Shown one piece after another: positions 49,828-58,726 of a DNA stretch of 64,000 nucleotides (within the stretch, counting starts at the first letter, position 1; the number at the start of each line of letters is the position of its first letter). The notes beneath the pieces were generated by a model, which had not been told where the DNA came from, searched no databases, and saw only the letters and a list, made by a program, of their open reading frames with translations. Where the stretch lies: positions 310,001 to 374,000 of the forward strand of contig NZ_SRRT01000005.1 of the NCBI RefSeq assembly GCF_004784475.1, read 5' to 3'. This DNA is from Streptomyces bauhiniae (GTDB lineage Bacteria; Actinomycetota; Actinomycetes; Streptomycetales; Streptomycetaceae). A program made the translations under genes and the position numbers.

Positions 49828-50454
49828 ATGAGCCGGTATGCGCGGCTGGCGTTCACCAAGAATGTGCGGGGTGTGCAGGAGGAGCGGGGCAGTGCGCAGG
49901 CGATGGCGCGGCTGCTGGCGCGGGACACCGAGGAGCCGGACCGGCTGGGGCCGGACGAGGCGGACTTCATCCAGGCACGTGACGGGTTCTACCTGGCCAG
50001 CACCGGGGAGGACGGGTGGCCGTACGTGCAGTTCCGGGGCGGCCCGCCGGGCTTCGTGCATGTGCTGGACAGCGGCACGCTGGCCTGGGTGGAGGTGCGC
50101 GGCAACCGGCAGTACATCACCGCGGGCAACCTCCGCTCCGACGACCGGGTCTCGCTGTTCTTCATGGACTACGCCAACCCCACCCGGTTGAAGATCTTCG
50201 GCCGGGCGGAGACCCGTGATCCGGCCGAATTCCCGGAGCTGCACGAGCAGTTGTCCGACCTGCGCACCGACGGCCCGCTGGAGCAGCTCATGCTGATCCG
50301 GGTGGAGGGCCTGTTCTGGAACTGCCCCAAGCACATCACCCCGCGCTACTCGGAGCCGGAGCTGGCCGAGGCACTGGAGCCGGTCCGGGAGCGGCTGCGG
50401 ATGCTGGCGGAGGAGAACCTGGAGCTGCGGGAGCGGCTCCAGGCGCGGGACTGA
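49828..50454 (+). CDS. PPOX-type split-barrel flavoprotein
   Basis: 208 aa. The barrel is recognised from RDGFYLASTGEDGWPYVQFRGG, GNRQYITAGNLRSDDRVSLFFMDYANPTRLKIFGRAE and VEGLFWNCPKHITPRYS, the last typical of pyridoxamine-phosphate-oxidase-like FMN proteins. The C-terminal 45 residues form a coiled coil (LEPVRERLRMLAEENLELRERLQ). Substrate unknown. It is flanked by terminators on both sides, so probably monocistronic. Confidence 0.85.
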   Translation: MSRYARLAFTKNVRGVQEERGSAQAMARLLARDTEEPDRLGPDEADFIQARDGFYLASTGEDGWPYVQFRGGPPGFVHVLDSGTLAWVEVRGNRQYITAGNLRSDDRVSLFFMDYANPTRLKIFGRAETRDPAEFPELHEQLSDLRTDGPLEQLMLIRVEGLFWNCPKHITPRYSEPELAEALEPVRERLRMLAEENLELRERLQARD

Positions 50455-50460
50455 GCGGCG

Positions 50461-50486
50461 CCGGAACCCCTCCGGCGGGGTTCCGG
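50461..50486. terminator. Terminator between the PPOX gene and the phenazine cluster
   Basis: CCGGAACCCC (50461-50470) pairs with GGGGTTCCGG (50477-50486), loop TCCGGC. It lies between convergent genes and may stop both transcripts. Confidence 0.75.
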
Positions 50487-50511
50487 CAGCCACGTGCTCA
50501 GGGACCCGGCG

Positions 50512-51336
50512 TCACTGCCCGGCGAGCCGCGCCCGGATCAGCCACAGCCGGTTGGCGAACCGGCGCCCGCGCGGCTGGACGTCGTACGGCCAGCGCCCCT
50601 CGCCCGCGCCGGGCTGGCCCGGCTCCTTCAGCGACTCGACCTCCCAGCCGTTCGCCTGAAGGAACGGCTCCGGCTCGTCGGTGCCGAAGATCCACGGCGT
50701 GCCGTCCTCCGCGAGCCGGTCGAGGAACGGCTTGGAGAACGGGCTGCGCAGCAGGGTCCGGCCGAGGATGTCGAAGGCCAGGTGGCTGCCGGGCGCGGAG
50801 GCGGAGGCCAGCAGGCGCAGCAGCCCGCCGGCCTGCTCCTCGGTGAGGAAGAAGGTCAGCGCCTCGGCGACCCACAGCGTGGGCCGCGTCCGGTCGAAGC
50901 CGGCCGCCTCCAGGTCGGGCAGCCACTCCTTGGTCAGGTCCGCGGACACCTCGCGGCGCTTGACGGAGGGCTTGGCGCCCAGCGCGTCGAGGCGGCGCCG
51001 CTTCTCGGTGATGAGCGGGCCGTGGTCGACCTCGTAGACGTCGACGTCGTCGGGCCAGTCGAGCCGGAAGGCGCGGGTGTCCATGCCTGCGGCGATCAGC
51101 ACGACCTGGCCTATCGAGCCGTCCGCGAGCAGGTCGCGGATCGCGTCGTCCAAGAAGCGGGTGCGGATGGAGATGAACGGCAGCAGTCCGCCGCCGACAT
51201 AGCGGTCGATCAGCTCGAACCCCTTGGGCTCGGCGAGGTCGCGGGCCAGCGGGTCGACGTAGAGGGCGTCCTCGCGCTCGGACTCCAGGGCGCGGGCGGC
51301 GGCCATCCACTGTGCGGTGTACGAAACGGCGTGCAT
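50512..51336 (-). CDS. Ppm1/LCMT-family SAM methyltransferase (probable carboxyl methylation)
   Basis: 274 aa. The family (leucine carboxyl methyltransferase / TcmP-like, TIGR00027) is seen from YVDPLARDLAEP, FISIRTRFLDDAI, QVVLIAAGMDTRAFRLDW near residue 77 and LWVAEALTFFLTEEQAGGLL. Members methylate carboxylates or hydroxyls with SAM. As the last gene of the leftward phenazine operon, 58 bp after the reductase gene, it is a good candidate for making a methyl ester of a phenazine carboxylate; this is inferred. Confidence 0.85.
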   Translation of the reverse strand: MHAVSYTAQWMAAARALESEREDALYVDPLARDLAEPKGFELIDRYVGGGLLPFISIRTRFLDDAIRDLLADGSIGQVVLIAAGMDTRAFRLDWPDDVDVYEVDHGPLITEKRRRLDALGAKPSVKRREVSADLTKEWLPDLEAAGFDRTRPTLWVAEALTFFLTEEQAGGLLRLLASASAPGSHLAFDILGRTLLRSPFSKPFLDRLAEDGTPWIFGTDEPEPFLQANGWEVESLKEPGQPGAGEGRWPYDVQPRGRRFANRLWLIRARLAGQ

Positions 51337-51394
51337 GGGTGTGGTGGTCCTTTCGGCAAGTTCTCTTGTCCAGCAGGGAAGTTGAGAGGCGGGC

Positions 51395-52786
51395 TCAGGT
51401 GCGGATGACCGCCTTGGTGCGCATCAGGAAGTCGCCGAGGAAGCCGTCGTGCGGCAGGCCGGGCGCGATGCGGTAGGTGGGGGTGTCGCCGACGTAGACG
51501 TTGCCGATGGTGGGCTCCTCCAGCAGCCGGTCGATCAGCTCCTCCCGTGTGGTCAGCGCGGTGACGACGAGGCTGTCCCGCAGGACGGCCGTGCCGGCCT
51601 CGGGGGTCCAGGGCGCCACCCAGACGCAGGGGAAGGGCAGTTCGACGCCGAGCAGGGCCGCGTCGGGCCGGTCGGCTTGATGCACGGCGGGCCGCAACGC
51701 GGCGCTGCCGTCCCCGAGTTCGGCCACCACCCCCTCCGCGCCCAGCCAGGGCCGGGTGCCCGCAGCCCGGTTGGCCAGGTGGGCGCCGAACGCCCGTGCC
51801 GTGGCGACGGGTTGGACGGGCAGTACGGCCTTGTCGTCCTCCGGCGCGAGCGCGGGCAGCGCGCCGAGCCGTTCGGCGAGAGCCGCGCACAGCGGAGCCG
51901 GGTCGCCCTCCACGAGGACGGCGGTGGCATTGACGCAGCCCGTGCCGCCGTGGTGGCTGACGGAGTCGACGATGGTGTCCAGGTGCTCGCGCCAGTCCAC
52001 CTCGGCGGTGACGAGGATCTTGGACCGGCCGGGCCCCTGGGTCAGCACCGCCGGGTCGGTCCGGTGGCGCCGGACCGCGTCGTCGCCGCCGTACACCATG
52101 CCGAGGTCGGCGCCGCGCAGCAGCTCGTCGGCCAGCTCGTGCCCGGTGGGCAGGAACGCCACCTGGTCCGGCCCGAGCCCGGCCTCCCGCAGCGCGGTGA
52201 TCAGACGGTACGGGGTGAAGGGCTCCCGGCGCGAGGGGCGGACGGCGACCCGGAAGCCGAGCGCCAGCGCCTCGGGCCAGAGGCTGTGGGTACCGGGGTG
52301 GTTCCCGGCCGCGTTCACCGCGAACACCTCGCCGCGCCGGGTCCACACCGCGCGCCCGGCGCGGGTGAGCGGGTCCCGCCAGTCGTCACGGGCGTCCACC
52401 GGCCGGGCCCGCCGCGCGCTGTCGTACGCGGCCGCCAGGCGCTCCCCGATGGCGCGGGTCGCGGTGCGCACGACCCCCAGGGGCACTCCGCCGACCCGGC
52501 TGACGAGGTGCTCGTGCTCGGCGACGGTCAGCCCGCCCACCCGGCCGGTGGTGAACAGCTCGGCCGCACGGGCCAGTACGGCGGCCCGCCGATCGGGCGC
52601 CGGCGGCTCGGCGCGGCGCAGCGCGGTCAGCGCGCGGTGCAGGAACACCCCCGGTACCAGGCTGAGTTGGGCGACCGGCGTGCCGGAGACATCGGTGACC
52701 GTGAGCCGGTTGCGGGCGCGGTACGGGCCCCTCGGCCCGAGCGCGTCGAGCTGGGGCAGCCCCTCCTCTTCCGTCACGGCCGGCAT
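51395..52786 (-). CDS. EhpG-like acyl reductase / aldehyde dehydrogenase of the phenazine cluster
   Basis: 463 aa, aldehyde-dehydrogenase fold of the acyl-CoA-reductase (LuxC-like) kind. The nucleophile Cys lies in HHGGTGCVNATAVLVEGD near residue 285 and the nucleotide site near VNAAGNHPGTHSLWPEALALG. Its start overlaps the stop of the EhpF-like adenylating enzyme by one base (TGATG). In griseoluteic acid biosynthesis the pair EhpF/EhpG activates and reduces a carboxyl of phenazine-1,6-dicarboxylate; the same role is proposed here. Confidence 0.82.
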   Translation of the reverse strand: MPAVTEEEGLPQLDALGPRGPYRARNRLTVTDVSGTPVAQLSLVPGVFLHRALTALRRAEPPAPDRRAAVLARAAELFTTGRVGGLTVAEHEHLVSRVGGVPLGVVRTATRAIGERLAAAYDSARRARPVDARDDWRDPLTRAGRAVWTRRGEVFAVNAAGNHPGTHSLWPEALALGFRVAVRPSRREPFTPYRLITALREAGLGPDQVAFLPTGHELADELLRGADLGMVYGGDDAVRRHRTDPAVLTQGPGRSKILVTAEVDWREHLDTIVDSVSHHGGTGCVNATAVLVEGDPAPLCAALAERLGALPALAPEDDKAVLPVQPVATARAFGAHLANRAAGTRPWLGAEGVVAELGDGSAALRPAVHQADRPDAALLGVELPFPCVWVAPWTPEAGTAVLRDSLVVTALTTREELIDRLLEEPTIGNVYVGDTPTYRIAPGLPHDGFLGDFLMRTKAVIRT

Positions 52787-53895
52787 CAGTAGACCCCCTC
52801 GATGACCGTCTCGTTCTCGAAGGTGCCGACCGGCGCGATGTCGGCGACGGAGTCCCCGATCCCGCCCTCGGGCGGCCGGACGCGGGTGGCCAGGTCGCGT
52901 TCTAGGTTGTTGGGCAGCAGGAAGGACTTGCTGACGTGGTGGGCGACCACCCGTCCCCGCTCCCCGTAGGGGACGGGCCGGCCGGTCTCGGGGTCGACCA
53001 CGCCGAAGGTGACCCAGGGGTCGAGGGTGTCGAAGACGCAGGGCCCGTCGTCCGGGAGGCCCGGCCGCTCCCCCGCGAAGCCGAGGATCATCGTGCTGCC
53101 GTAGTTGCCGCTGAGGACGGTGTCGGGGAAGACCTCGGTGCGGTACAGGTGACGGGAGTCGGCGTCCATCTGGGTGCCGCCCCAGCGGATCGCGCGGACC
53201 TTGTCGTTGACGAGGTCGACCAGGTCGTCCCGGCGGGCCAGCCGCTCCAGCAGAGGCGGGGTGATGGTCATGACCCCGATGTCCTGGGTGCGCAGCACCT
53301 CGGCGGCCTGGTCGATCACGTGCTCGGCGTAGGCGCCCGCCTCGGGTCCCCGGCCCTCGGCGATGGTCCGCTTGACCCAGCGCGGGTCGAGGTCGACGCG
53401 GAACCCGTACCGGCCGTGGGTCGCCGCGGAGCGCTGGAAGTACTCGCCGACGATGTGCGGGCCGCCGGGCACCAGGCCGAGCCAGTCGGCGCCGCGCGGG
53501 AAGCCGTGCGCGTCGAGCGCCTCGTTGCTCCAGTGCAGGGTGCGCTCCAGCCAGTCCCGCAGCAGCACCACGCGCTTGGGGGCGCCGGTGGTGCCGCCGC
53601 TCTCGTAGACCCCGATCACGTCGGGGCGGTCGCCGTAGCCGCGCGGGACGAGGTCGGCGGCGGGGACGTGCCGGAGTTCGGCGGCGACGTTGGGGAAGCG
53701 GGCGAGGTCGGCGTGGGTGCGGATGTCGCGGCGGGGGTCGAAGTCGAAGGCGGTGGCCCGCTTGAGCCAGAACGGCGATCCGGTGTCCGGGTCGAAGTGC
53801 CAGGCCATGGCGGCCTGCACGAAGGCGTCCGGGTCGGGGCGGGTGCCGTGCGGCGGTTCGAGGATGCGGTCGGTCTCGGCGATGTCCAGCGTCAT
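52786..53895 (-). CDS. EhpF-like adenylating enzyme (phenazine carboxylate activation)
   Basis: 369 aa, member of the phenylacetate-CoA-ligase-like adenylate-forming superfamily without the C-terminal small domain, the size of Pantoea EhpF. The P-loop-like GVYESGGTTGAPKRVVLL lies near residue 95, SGNYGSTMILGFAGE near 264 and the acidic VVDPETGRPVPYGERGRVV near 303. It should activate a phenazine carboxylate as the acyl-adenylate for the coupled reductase. ATG 53895, 21 bp after the VOC gene. Confidence 0.85.
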   Translation of the reverse strand: MTLDIAETDRILEPPHGTRPDPDAFVQAAMAWHFDPDTGSPFWLKRATAFDFDPRRDIRTHADLARFPNVAAELRHVPAADLVPRGYGDRPDVIGVYESGGTTGAPKRVVLLRDWLERTLHWSNEALDAHGFPRGADWLGLVPGGPHIVGEYFQRSAATHGRYGFRVDLDPRWVKRTIAEGRGPEAGAYAEHVIDQAAEVLRTQDIGVMTITPPLLERLARRDDLVDLVNDKVRAIRWGGTQMDADSRHLYRTEVFPDTVLSGNYGSTMILGFAGERPGLPDDGPCVFDTLDPWVTFGVVDPETGRPVPYGERGRVVAHHVSKSFLLPNNLERDLATRVRPPEGGIGDSVADIAPVGTFENETVIEGVY

Positions 53896-53916
53896 GGCGC
53901 GTCCCAGGTCAGGTGG

Positions 53917-54333
53917 TCAGGAGTGGGGTCCGGCGGCGAGGGCGACGGGGTTGCCGTCGGGGTCGGTGACGTAGGCGATCCGCTCGCCCCAGGGCATCTC
54001 CACGGGGTCGCGCAGCAAGGGGACGCCGGCCCCGGCGAGTTCCTTCAGCAGGGTGTCCAGGTCGTCGACGAGGACGAACATCTCGAACCGGACCCCGGTG
54101 CCCAGCGGCCGGCCGTACCGGGTGGCGGGCCAGTCGGCGGAGACCACGGCCAGCTCCGCGGTGCCGCGGGCGAGGGCGATGTACGTGGGCTCGCCCTCGG
54201 GCGGGTTCTGCCGCAGCCGGGTGAAGCCGAGCCGTTCGTAGAAGGCGGCGGTCGCCGGGACGCGCTCGGCGAAGACCAGGGGGAAGGCGCGTTCCTGCAT
54301 GGCGGGGCGGCTCCTGTCGTCGGGGGCGGTCAT
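53917..54333 (-). CDS. VOC-family protein, candidate phenazine resistance (EhpR-like)
   Basis: 138 aa glyoxalase/bleomycin-resistance fold (ERVPATAAFYERLGFTRLRQ, then FEMFVLVDDLDTLLKELAGAG and IAYVTDPDGNPVALA). It overlaps phzG by 4 bp (ATGA), so it is translated with the biosynthetic enzymes. In Pantoea the VOC protein EhpR binds griseoluteate and confers resistance; by context this protein could sequester or modify the product. A catalytic role is not excluded. ATG 54300 (QERAFPLVF) is an alternative start. Confidence 0.8.
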   Translation of the reverse strand: MTAPDDRSRPAMQERAFPLVFAERVPATAAFYERLGFTRLRQNPPEGEPTYIALARGTAELAVVSADWPATRYGRPLGTGVRFEMFVLVDDLDTLLKELAGAGVPLLRDPVEMPWGERIAYVTDPDGNPVALAAGPHS

Positions 54334-54968
54334 GGCTGGAGCCGGGTGACGCGCCAGTCGGCGCCGTCGCGTTCGTAGCGCAGCCGGTGGTGCATCCGGT
54401 CAGAGCGGGCCGACCAGAACTCCACCTCGTGCGGGACCAGCCGGTAGCCGGTGAACCGGGCGGGGCGGTCCAGGGCGGCGCCGGTGGCGGCGAGGGACTC
54501 GGCGGCGGCGCGCAGCGCGTCGGGGTCGGTGAGGGGCTCGCTCTGCTGGGACGCGGCGGACATGGCGTGCAGCGGGACGGGCCGCGCGTGCCAGAGGGCG
54601 TCCGCCTCGGCCTCCCCGATGGGGACGGCCGGGCCGCCGATGCTGATCTGCTGGGCGGTCTCGCGCCAGTAGAGCAGCCCGGACGCCCAGCCGGTCTCCT
54701 CGATGTCCCGGCTCTTGCGGCTGGTGCTGTGGGTGGTGAACAGCAGGCCCTCGTCGTCGATGCCGCCGAAGACCACGACCCGGGTGGAGGCGCGGCCGCG
54801 CTTGTCGGCGGTGGCCAGGGCGAGCGCCCGGGGCTCGCGCACCCCCTGCTCGACGGCCTGGGCGAGCCAGTCCCGGACCAGGCCCAGGGGCTCCGCCGGC
54901 GGGTCGTCGTACTCCGGGAAGCCGCGGTCGGTGCGGCCGGTGAGGCTCTCGAACTTGCTGCTGTTCAT
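54330..54968 (-). CDS. phzG: PhzG, FMN-dependent phenazine oxidase
   Basis: 212 aa, PNPOx-like. FMN-binding segments ASTRVVVFGGIDDEGLLFTT near residues 61-80 and SRKSRDIEETGWASGLLYW near 83-101 match PhzG, and the C-terminus RMHHRLRYERDGADWRVTRL is typical of the family. PhzG oxidises the unstable tricyclic intermediates to the aromatic phenazine acids. It overlaps the VOC gene and lies 24 bp after phzF. Confidence 0.93.
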   Translation of the reverse strand: MNSSKFESLTGRTDRGFPEYDDPPAEPLGLVRDWLAQAVEQGVREPRALALATADKRGRASTRVVVFGGIDDEGLLFTTHSTSRKSRDIEETGWASGLLYWRETAQQISIGGPAVPIGEAEADALWHARPVPLHAMSAASQQSEPLTDPDALRAAAESLAATGAALDRPARFTGYRLVPHEVEFWSARSDRMHHRLRYERDGADWRVTRLQP

Positions 54969-54992
54969 GCCGTGCCTTCCTTGAGTCGGGGC

Positions 54993-55826
54993 CTAGACGT
55001 AGAGGGTTCCGCGCCCCACCGGGACGCCGTGGCCGCCGACCTGGACGGAGGTGATGTGCTCCCCGGTGCCCTCGGCGGTGGCGAGCATCAGCGAGGGGCG
55101 GCCCATCTCCACGCCCTGGAGGATCTCCAGCGGCTGCCCGTAGCGGGCGAGGCCATGGCGGGCGAGGTGGATGGCGAGGGGGCCCGCCGCCGATCCGGTC
55201 GCCGCGTCCTCGACGACGCCGTAGGCCGGGGAGAACATCCGGGTCCGCCAGTGCGCGCCCTCCCCGGCGAAGCAGTTGGCCGCCATGTCGGGGAAGCGGG
55301 TGAGGGCGCGGTGGTCGGGGGTGAGCGCGGAGAGCGCGGCGACGCTCTCCAGCCCGACGAAGACGTGCCGGGGCCCGTTGCGGTAGATCTCCACCGGCGC
55401 GACGGTCCCGGTGACACCGAGCGCCTCCAGCAACTCCCCCGCGTGCTCGTACGGCTCCCAGACCGGGTGCGGCTGCCGCATGCGGACGGTCACCGCGCCG
55501 TCGTCGTCCCCGAGTTCGACGGGGATGGCGCCCATGGCGGTCTCCAGCCGCAGCCGGTCCCGCTTGAGCACCTCGCCCAGCGCGACCGCCGTGCCGAGCA
55601 ACGGGTGTCCGGCGAAGGGCAGTTCGTTGACCGGGGTGAAGATGCGGATGCGCGCGTCGCCGCCGTCGCGGGCCGGGTGGACGAAGGTGGTCTCGGAGAG
55701 GTTCATCTCCCGCGCGATCCGCTGCATCGTCTCGGCCGAGAGGTCGCCGGCGTCCAGGAAGACGGCGACCGGGTTGCCGTACAGCGGCTTGCGGGAGAAG
55801 GCGTCCACGAGCAGGTACTCGTGCAT
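54993..55826 (-). CDS. phzF: PhzF, trans-2,3-dihydro-3-hydroxyanthranilate isomerase
   Basis: 277 aa. The catalytic Glu is in MNLSETTFVHPA near residue 45, with FTPVNELPFAGHPLLGTAVAL near 65-85 and VEDAATGSAAGPLAIHLARHG near 207-227, all diagnostic of PhzF. It isomerises DHHA to the aminoketone that dimerises into the phenazine skeleton. Its ATG overlaps the stop of the preceding gene by one base. Confidence 0.95.
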   Translation of the reverse strand: MHEYLLVDAFSRKPLYGNPVAVFLDAGDLSAETMQRIAREMNLSETTFVHPARDGGDARIRIFTPVNELPFAGHPLLGTAVALGEVLKRDRLRLETAMGAIPVELGDDDGAVTVRMRQPHPVWEPYEHAGELLEALGVTGTVAPVEIYRNGPRHVFVGLESVAALSALTPDHRALTRFPDMAANCFAGEGAHWRTRMFSPAYGVVEDAATGSAAGPLAIHLARHGLARYGQPLEILQGVEMGRPSLMLATAEGTGEHITSVQVGGHGVPVGRGTLYV

Positions 55827-56152
55827 CAGCGGGGCTCCTTGGTGACCTGGGGAACCGGGAGGGCGGCGGGGTCGGCGAGGGCTTCTACGGCGAAGCCCAT
55901 GCGGTGGTCCGGGGGGCGGCCGATCAGGTCGGCGGCGCGGTTGGGCGGCAGCGGGTGGCCGGCGGGCCGGTCGGTCTCCCACACCATGACGGCGCCCCAG
56001 CGGTTGTGCGCCGGGTCCGCGACCCAGTACTTCACCTTCAGGCCCGGCACCTCGGCCCAGTCGCCGGTCACCCCCTCCGACAGGTGGGCGTTGAGGGTGT
56101 GGATGCTCTGGGGCGAGTCGTCCAGGTCCCACCAGGCGATCTCCAGCCTCAT
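55826..56152 (-). CDS. Small YdhR-like (dimeric alpha/beta-barrel) protein in the phenazine operon
   Basis: 108 aa. The pattern EVPGLKVKYWVADPAHNRWGAVMVWETDRPAG resembles YdhR-type putative monooxygenases of the dimeric ferredoxin-like fold; the match is modest. It is translationally coupled on both sides (ATGA with phzE upstream, TGATG with phzF downstream), so it is made together with the core enzymes. It may assist ring oxidation or handling of a reactive intermediate. It is not one of the canonical phzA-G proteins. Confidence 0.65.
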   Translation of the reverse strand: MRLEIAWWDLDDSPQSIHTLNAHLSEGVTGDWAEVPGLKVKYWVADPAHNRWGAVMVWETDRPAGHPLPPNRAADLIGRPPDHRMGFAVEALADPAALPVPQVTKEPR

Positions 56153-58050
56153 CGGGCGAGCACCCCCCGCAGGGCGTCCCCGAGCAGCCGGGGTCCGTCG
56201 ACGGTGAGCACGGACTCGGCGTGGAACTGGAAGGAGGCGAAGTGGGGTCCGCGCAGCGCGTCGACCTCGCCGGTCTCCGGGTCCCGGCTGACCGCGACCT
56301 CGCCGGTGCCGGGTACGTGGTGGTGGTCGGCGGGGCTGACGGCGGCGAACGTGTTGTAGTAGCCGACGCGTTCGCGCCGTCCGAACAGGTCGATGGCGCG
56401 CTGCAGGCCCTGGTTGGGTTCCGCGCGCCGGATCAGCGGGAGGCCGAGGCGGCGGCTGAGCACCTGGTGGCTGAGGCAGACCGCGAGGAACGGCAGCCGG
56501 GCGCGCAGCAGTTGGGCCACGGCCGCGTCCAGCGCGGCGATCTTCGGGTCGGCGGTGTCCTGCGGGTCGCCGGGGCCGGGGCCCATCACGACCGCGTCGA
56601 ACCCGTCGAGCCGGCCGTGCAGCCGGTCGTAGCGCAGCACCTCGGCGGTCGGGCCGAGCGCTTCGAGCTGCTGGACGATCATCGAGGTGAAGGCGTCCTC
56701 GGCGTCCACCACCAGGATCTTCAGCCCCTTCAGCTCGGGCACCCGGAGGGCGCCCGGGGGCGTGGCCGCGAGCCAGAAGTCGGCGATGTCGGCGTTCCGG
56801 CCGCGCAGCGCCTCCTGGACCTCGGGCCTGTCCCCGAAGCGGGCCGTCGGCACCGGGGGCACGTCGGGGCCGGCCGCGCCGCCCAGGGCGTGCAGCAGCC
56901 CGGCCGCCTTGGCGCGGGTCTCGGCGGCCTCCGCGCGCGGCGAGGAGTGGCGTACGAGGGTGGCGCCGACCGCGAGCCGCAGCTTGCCGTCGGCGGCGAT
57001 GTCGGCGGTGCGGATCAGGATGGCGGAGTCCAGCGAACGCCCGCCGCCGGGTTCGCGGCTGATCAGCGCGGCGACCCCGCTGTAGTAGCCGCGTCCCTGG
57101 GGCTCGTGGCGCTGGATGACGCGGGCCGCGCTCTCCACCGGGCTGCCGGTGACGGTGGGCGCGAACAGGGTCTCGCGGAGGATGTCGCGCAGGTCGCGGC
57201 GGGTACGGCCCTCGATGAAGTACTCGGTGTGGGCGAGCCGGGCCATCTCCTTGAGCCGGGGTCCGGTGACGCGGACGCCGGGTTCGCAGACGCGGGACAT
57301 CATCTTCAGTTCCTCGTCCAGCACCATGTACAGCTCGTCGGTCTCCTTGCGGTCCTCGAGGAACGCGGTGAGACCGGCCAGGTCGGCGCCGCCGGGCGGG
57401 TAGCGGTAGGTGCCGCTGATGGGGTTCATCACGGCGTGGCCGTCCCGTACCGAGATGTGCCGTTCCGGGGTGGCGCCGACGAAGGCCCGCCCGCCGACGT
57501 GGATGACGAAGGTCCAGTAGGCGCTGTGCTCGACCGAGGTCAGCCGGCGGAAGACGGCCAGCGCGGTGTGCGGGGTGTAGCCGTCGAGGTCGGCGAGCAG
57601 GGTGCGGCGCAGCACGAAGTTGGCGCCCTCGCCGGTGCCGATCTCGTCCGCGACGACCCGCCGCACCTTCTCGGCGTACTCGTCGTCGGACAGGTCGAAG
57701 CGGTGGCCGCTCATGCCGACCGGGGTGTCGGGCAGCCGCTCCAGCACGCCGTCGAGGGGCAGCTCGGCCTGCTCGGTGACGGTGAGCGCGATCAGGGGCG
57801 AGCCGTCGTCGGGGGCGGCGAAGTCCCGTTCGGCGAGCTGGCGGTAGGGCACCAGGACGAGGGTCTCGTGGCCCGGCGTGTCCGTGCCCTCCGGCAGCGG
57901 CAGTCCGGCGAGCGTGGCCGGGTGGGAGACCTCGCCCAGCAGGACGTCGACGGTGCCGGGGGTGCCGCTCTCCGGCCGGTGCAGCAGGGCGAAGTCGTGG
58001 TCGCCGGGGGCGGCGAGCAGGCGGTCCAGGAGGTCGCTGGGCGGGCTCAC
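56149..58050 (-). CDS. phzE: PhzE, 2-amino-2-desoxyisochorismate synthase
   Basis: 633 aa, fused chorismate-utilising domain (about 1-410; GRAFVGATPERHISVRDG, MNPISGTYRYP, HTEYFIEGRTRRDL) and class I glutamine amidotransferase domain (about 430-633) with catalytic Cys in FLAVCLSHQVLSRRLG and His-Glu in FASFQFHAESVLT. It converts chorismate to ADIC. The GTG start at 58050 overlaps the phzD stop (GTGA). A longer open frame upstream belongs to other frames of phzD. Confidence 0.95.
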   Translation of the reverse strand: MSPPSDLLDRLLAAPGDHDFALLHRPESGTPGTVDVLLGEVSHPATLAGLPLPEGTDTPGHETLVLVPYRQLAERDFAAPDDGSPLIALTVTEQAELPLDGVLERLPDTPVGMSGHRFDLSDDEYAEKVRRVVADEIGTGEGANFVLRRTLLADLDGYTPHTALAVFRRLTSVEHSAYWTFVIHVGGRAFVGATPERHISVRDGHAVMNPISGTYRYPPGGADLAGLTAFLEDRKETDELYMVLDEELKMMSRVCEPGVRVTGPRLKEMARLAHTEYFIEGRTRRDLRDILRETLFAPTVTGSPVESAARVIQRHEPQGRGYYSGVAALISREPGGGRSLDSAILIRTADIAADGKLRLAVGATLVRHSSPRAEAAETRAKAAGLLHALGGAAGPDVPPVPTARFGDRPEVQEALRGRNADIADFWLAATPPGALRVPELKGLKILVVDAEDAFTSMIVQQLEALGPTAEVLRYDRLHGRLDGFDAVVMGPGPGDPQDTADPKIAALDAAVAQLLRARLPFLAVCLSHQVLSRRLGLPLIRRAEPNQGLQRAIDLFGRRERVGYYNTFAAVSPADHHHVPGTGEVAVSRDPETGEVDALRGPHFASFQFHAESVLTVDGPRLLGDALRGVLAR

Positions 58051-58670
58051 CGGAACACCTCCGCGCTGGGCAGGACCACCCCGCAGCGCTCGGCCACGTA
58101 GTCCAGGGCGAGGCGGTGCCGCTCCTCGGAGAAGTCGGCGACGGCGTCGGCGGCGAGGAAGACCTGGATGTCGTTGGTGAACGCCTCGACGGCCGTGGCG
58201 AGCACGCCGATGTGGGCGTAGACCCCGCAGAGCACGAGCTGGTCGCGCCCGGCGGCGCGCAGCCGGCGCAGCAGGCCGGAGCGGTGGAAGGCGCTGTAGC
58301 GGTACTTGGTGAGCACCCAGTCGCCGGGGTCGGGGGCGAGTTCGGGCACCACCTCGCGGTCCTCGGGGGCGGTGCGCATGCCCGGACCCCAGAAGTCCTT
58401 GAGCAGCCCCCGGTCCTCGTCGGTCATGCCGCCCGGCTGCGCGGTGTAGGCCACCGGCACCGCGAGGCTCACGGCGCGTTTGCGCAACCGGGCGGCGTTG
58501 TCGACGAGTTCGGAGCGCAGCGGGTCGGGGACGGACCGCAGGAAGAAGTGCTGCATGTCGTGGATCAGCAGCGTGGCCCGCTGCGGGTCCGGCGTCCAGT
58601 GGGCCGTGTTCGCCGGGAGGCTGTCCGCCGCCGGCAGGGCGTAGGGCGCGATACGGGGTATGCCGACCAC
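58047..58670 (-). CDS. phzD: PhzD, isochorismatase-type ADIC hydrolase
   Basis: 207 aa. Asp in TLLIHDMQHFFLRSV near residue 39 and Lys in LTKYRYSAFHRS near 123 are in place. The position of the cysteine nucleophile in the wider family is Gly (CGVYAHIGVLATAVEAF), as in PhzD and EntB, fitting vinyl-ether hydrolysis of ADIC to DHHA and pyruvate. GTG 58670 has AAAGGAG 7 bases upstream; an in-frame open region further upstream is non-homologous. Confidence 0.95.
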   Translation of the reverse strand: MVGIPRIAPYALPAADSLPANTAHWTPDPQRATLLIHDMQHFFLRSVPDPLRSELVDNAARLRKRAVSLAVPVAYTAQPGGMTDEDRGLLKDFWGPGMRTAPEDREVVPELAPDPGDWVLTKYRYSAFHRSGLLRRLRAAGRDQLVLCGVYAHIGVLATAVEAFTNDIQVFLAADAVADFSEERHRLALDYVAERCGVVLPSAEVFR

Positions 58671-58726
58671 CAGTCGGCTCCTTTCGGGGCGGGAGGGATA
58701 CGGGCCTGCCGGGGCACGGCAAAGGC

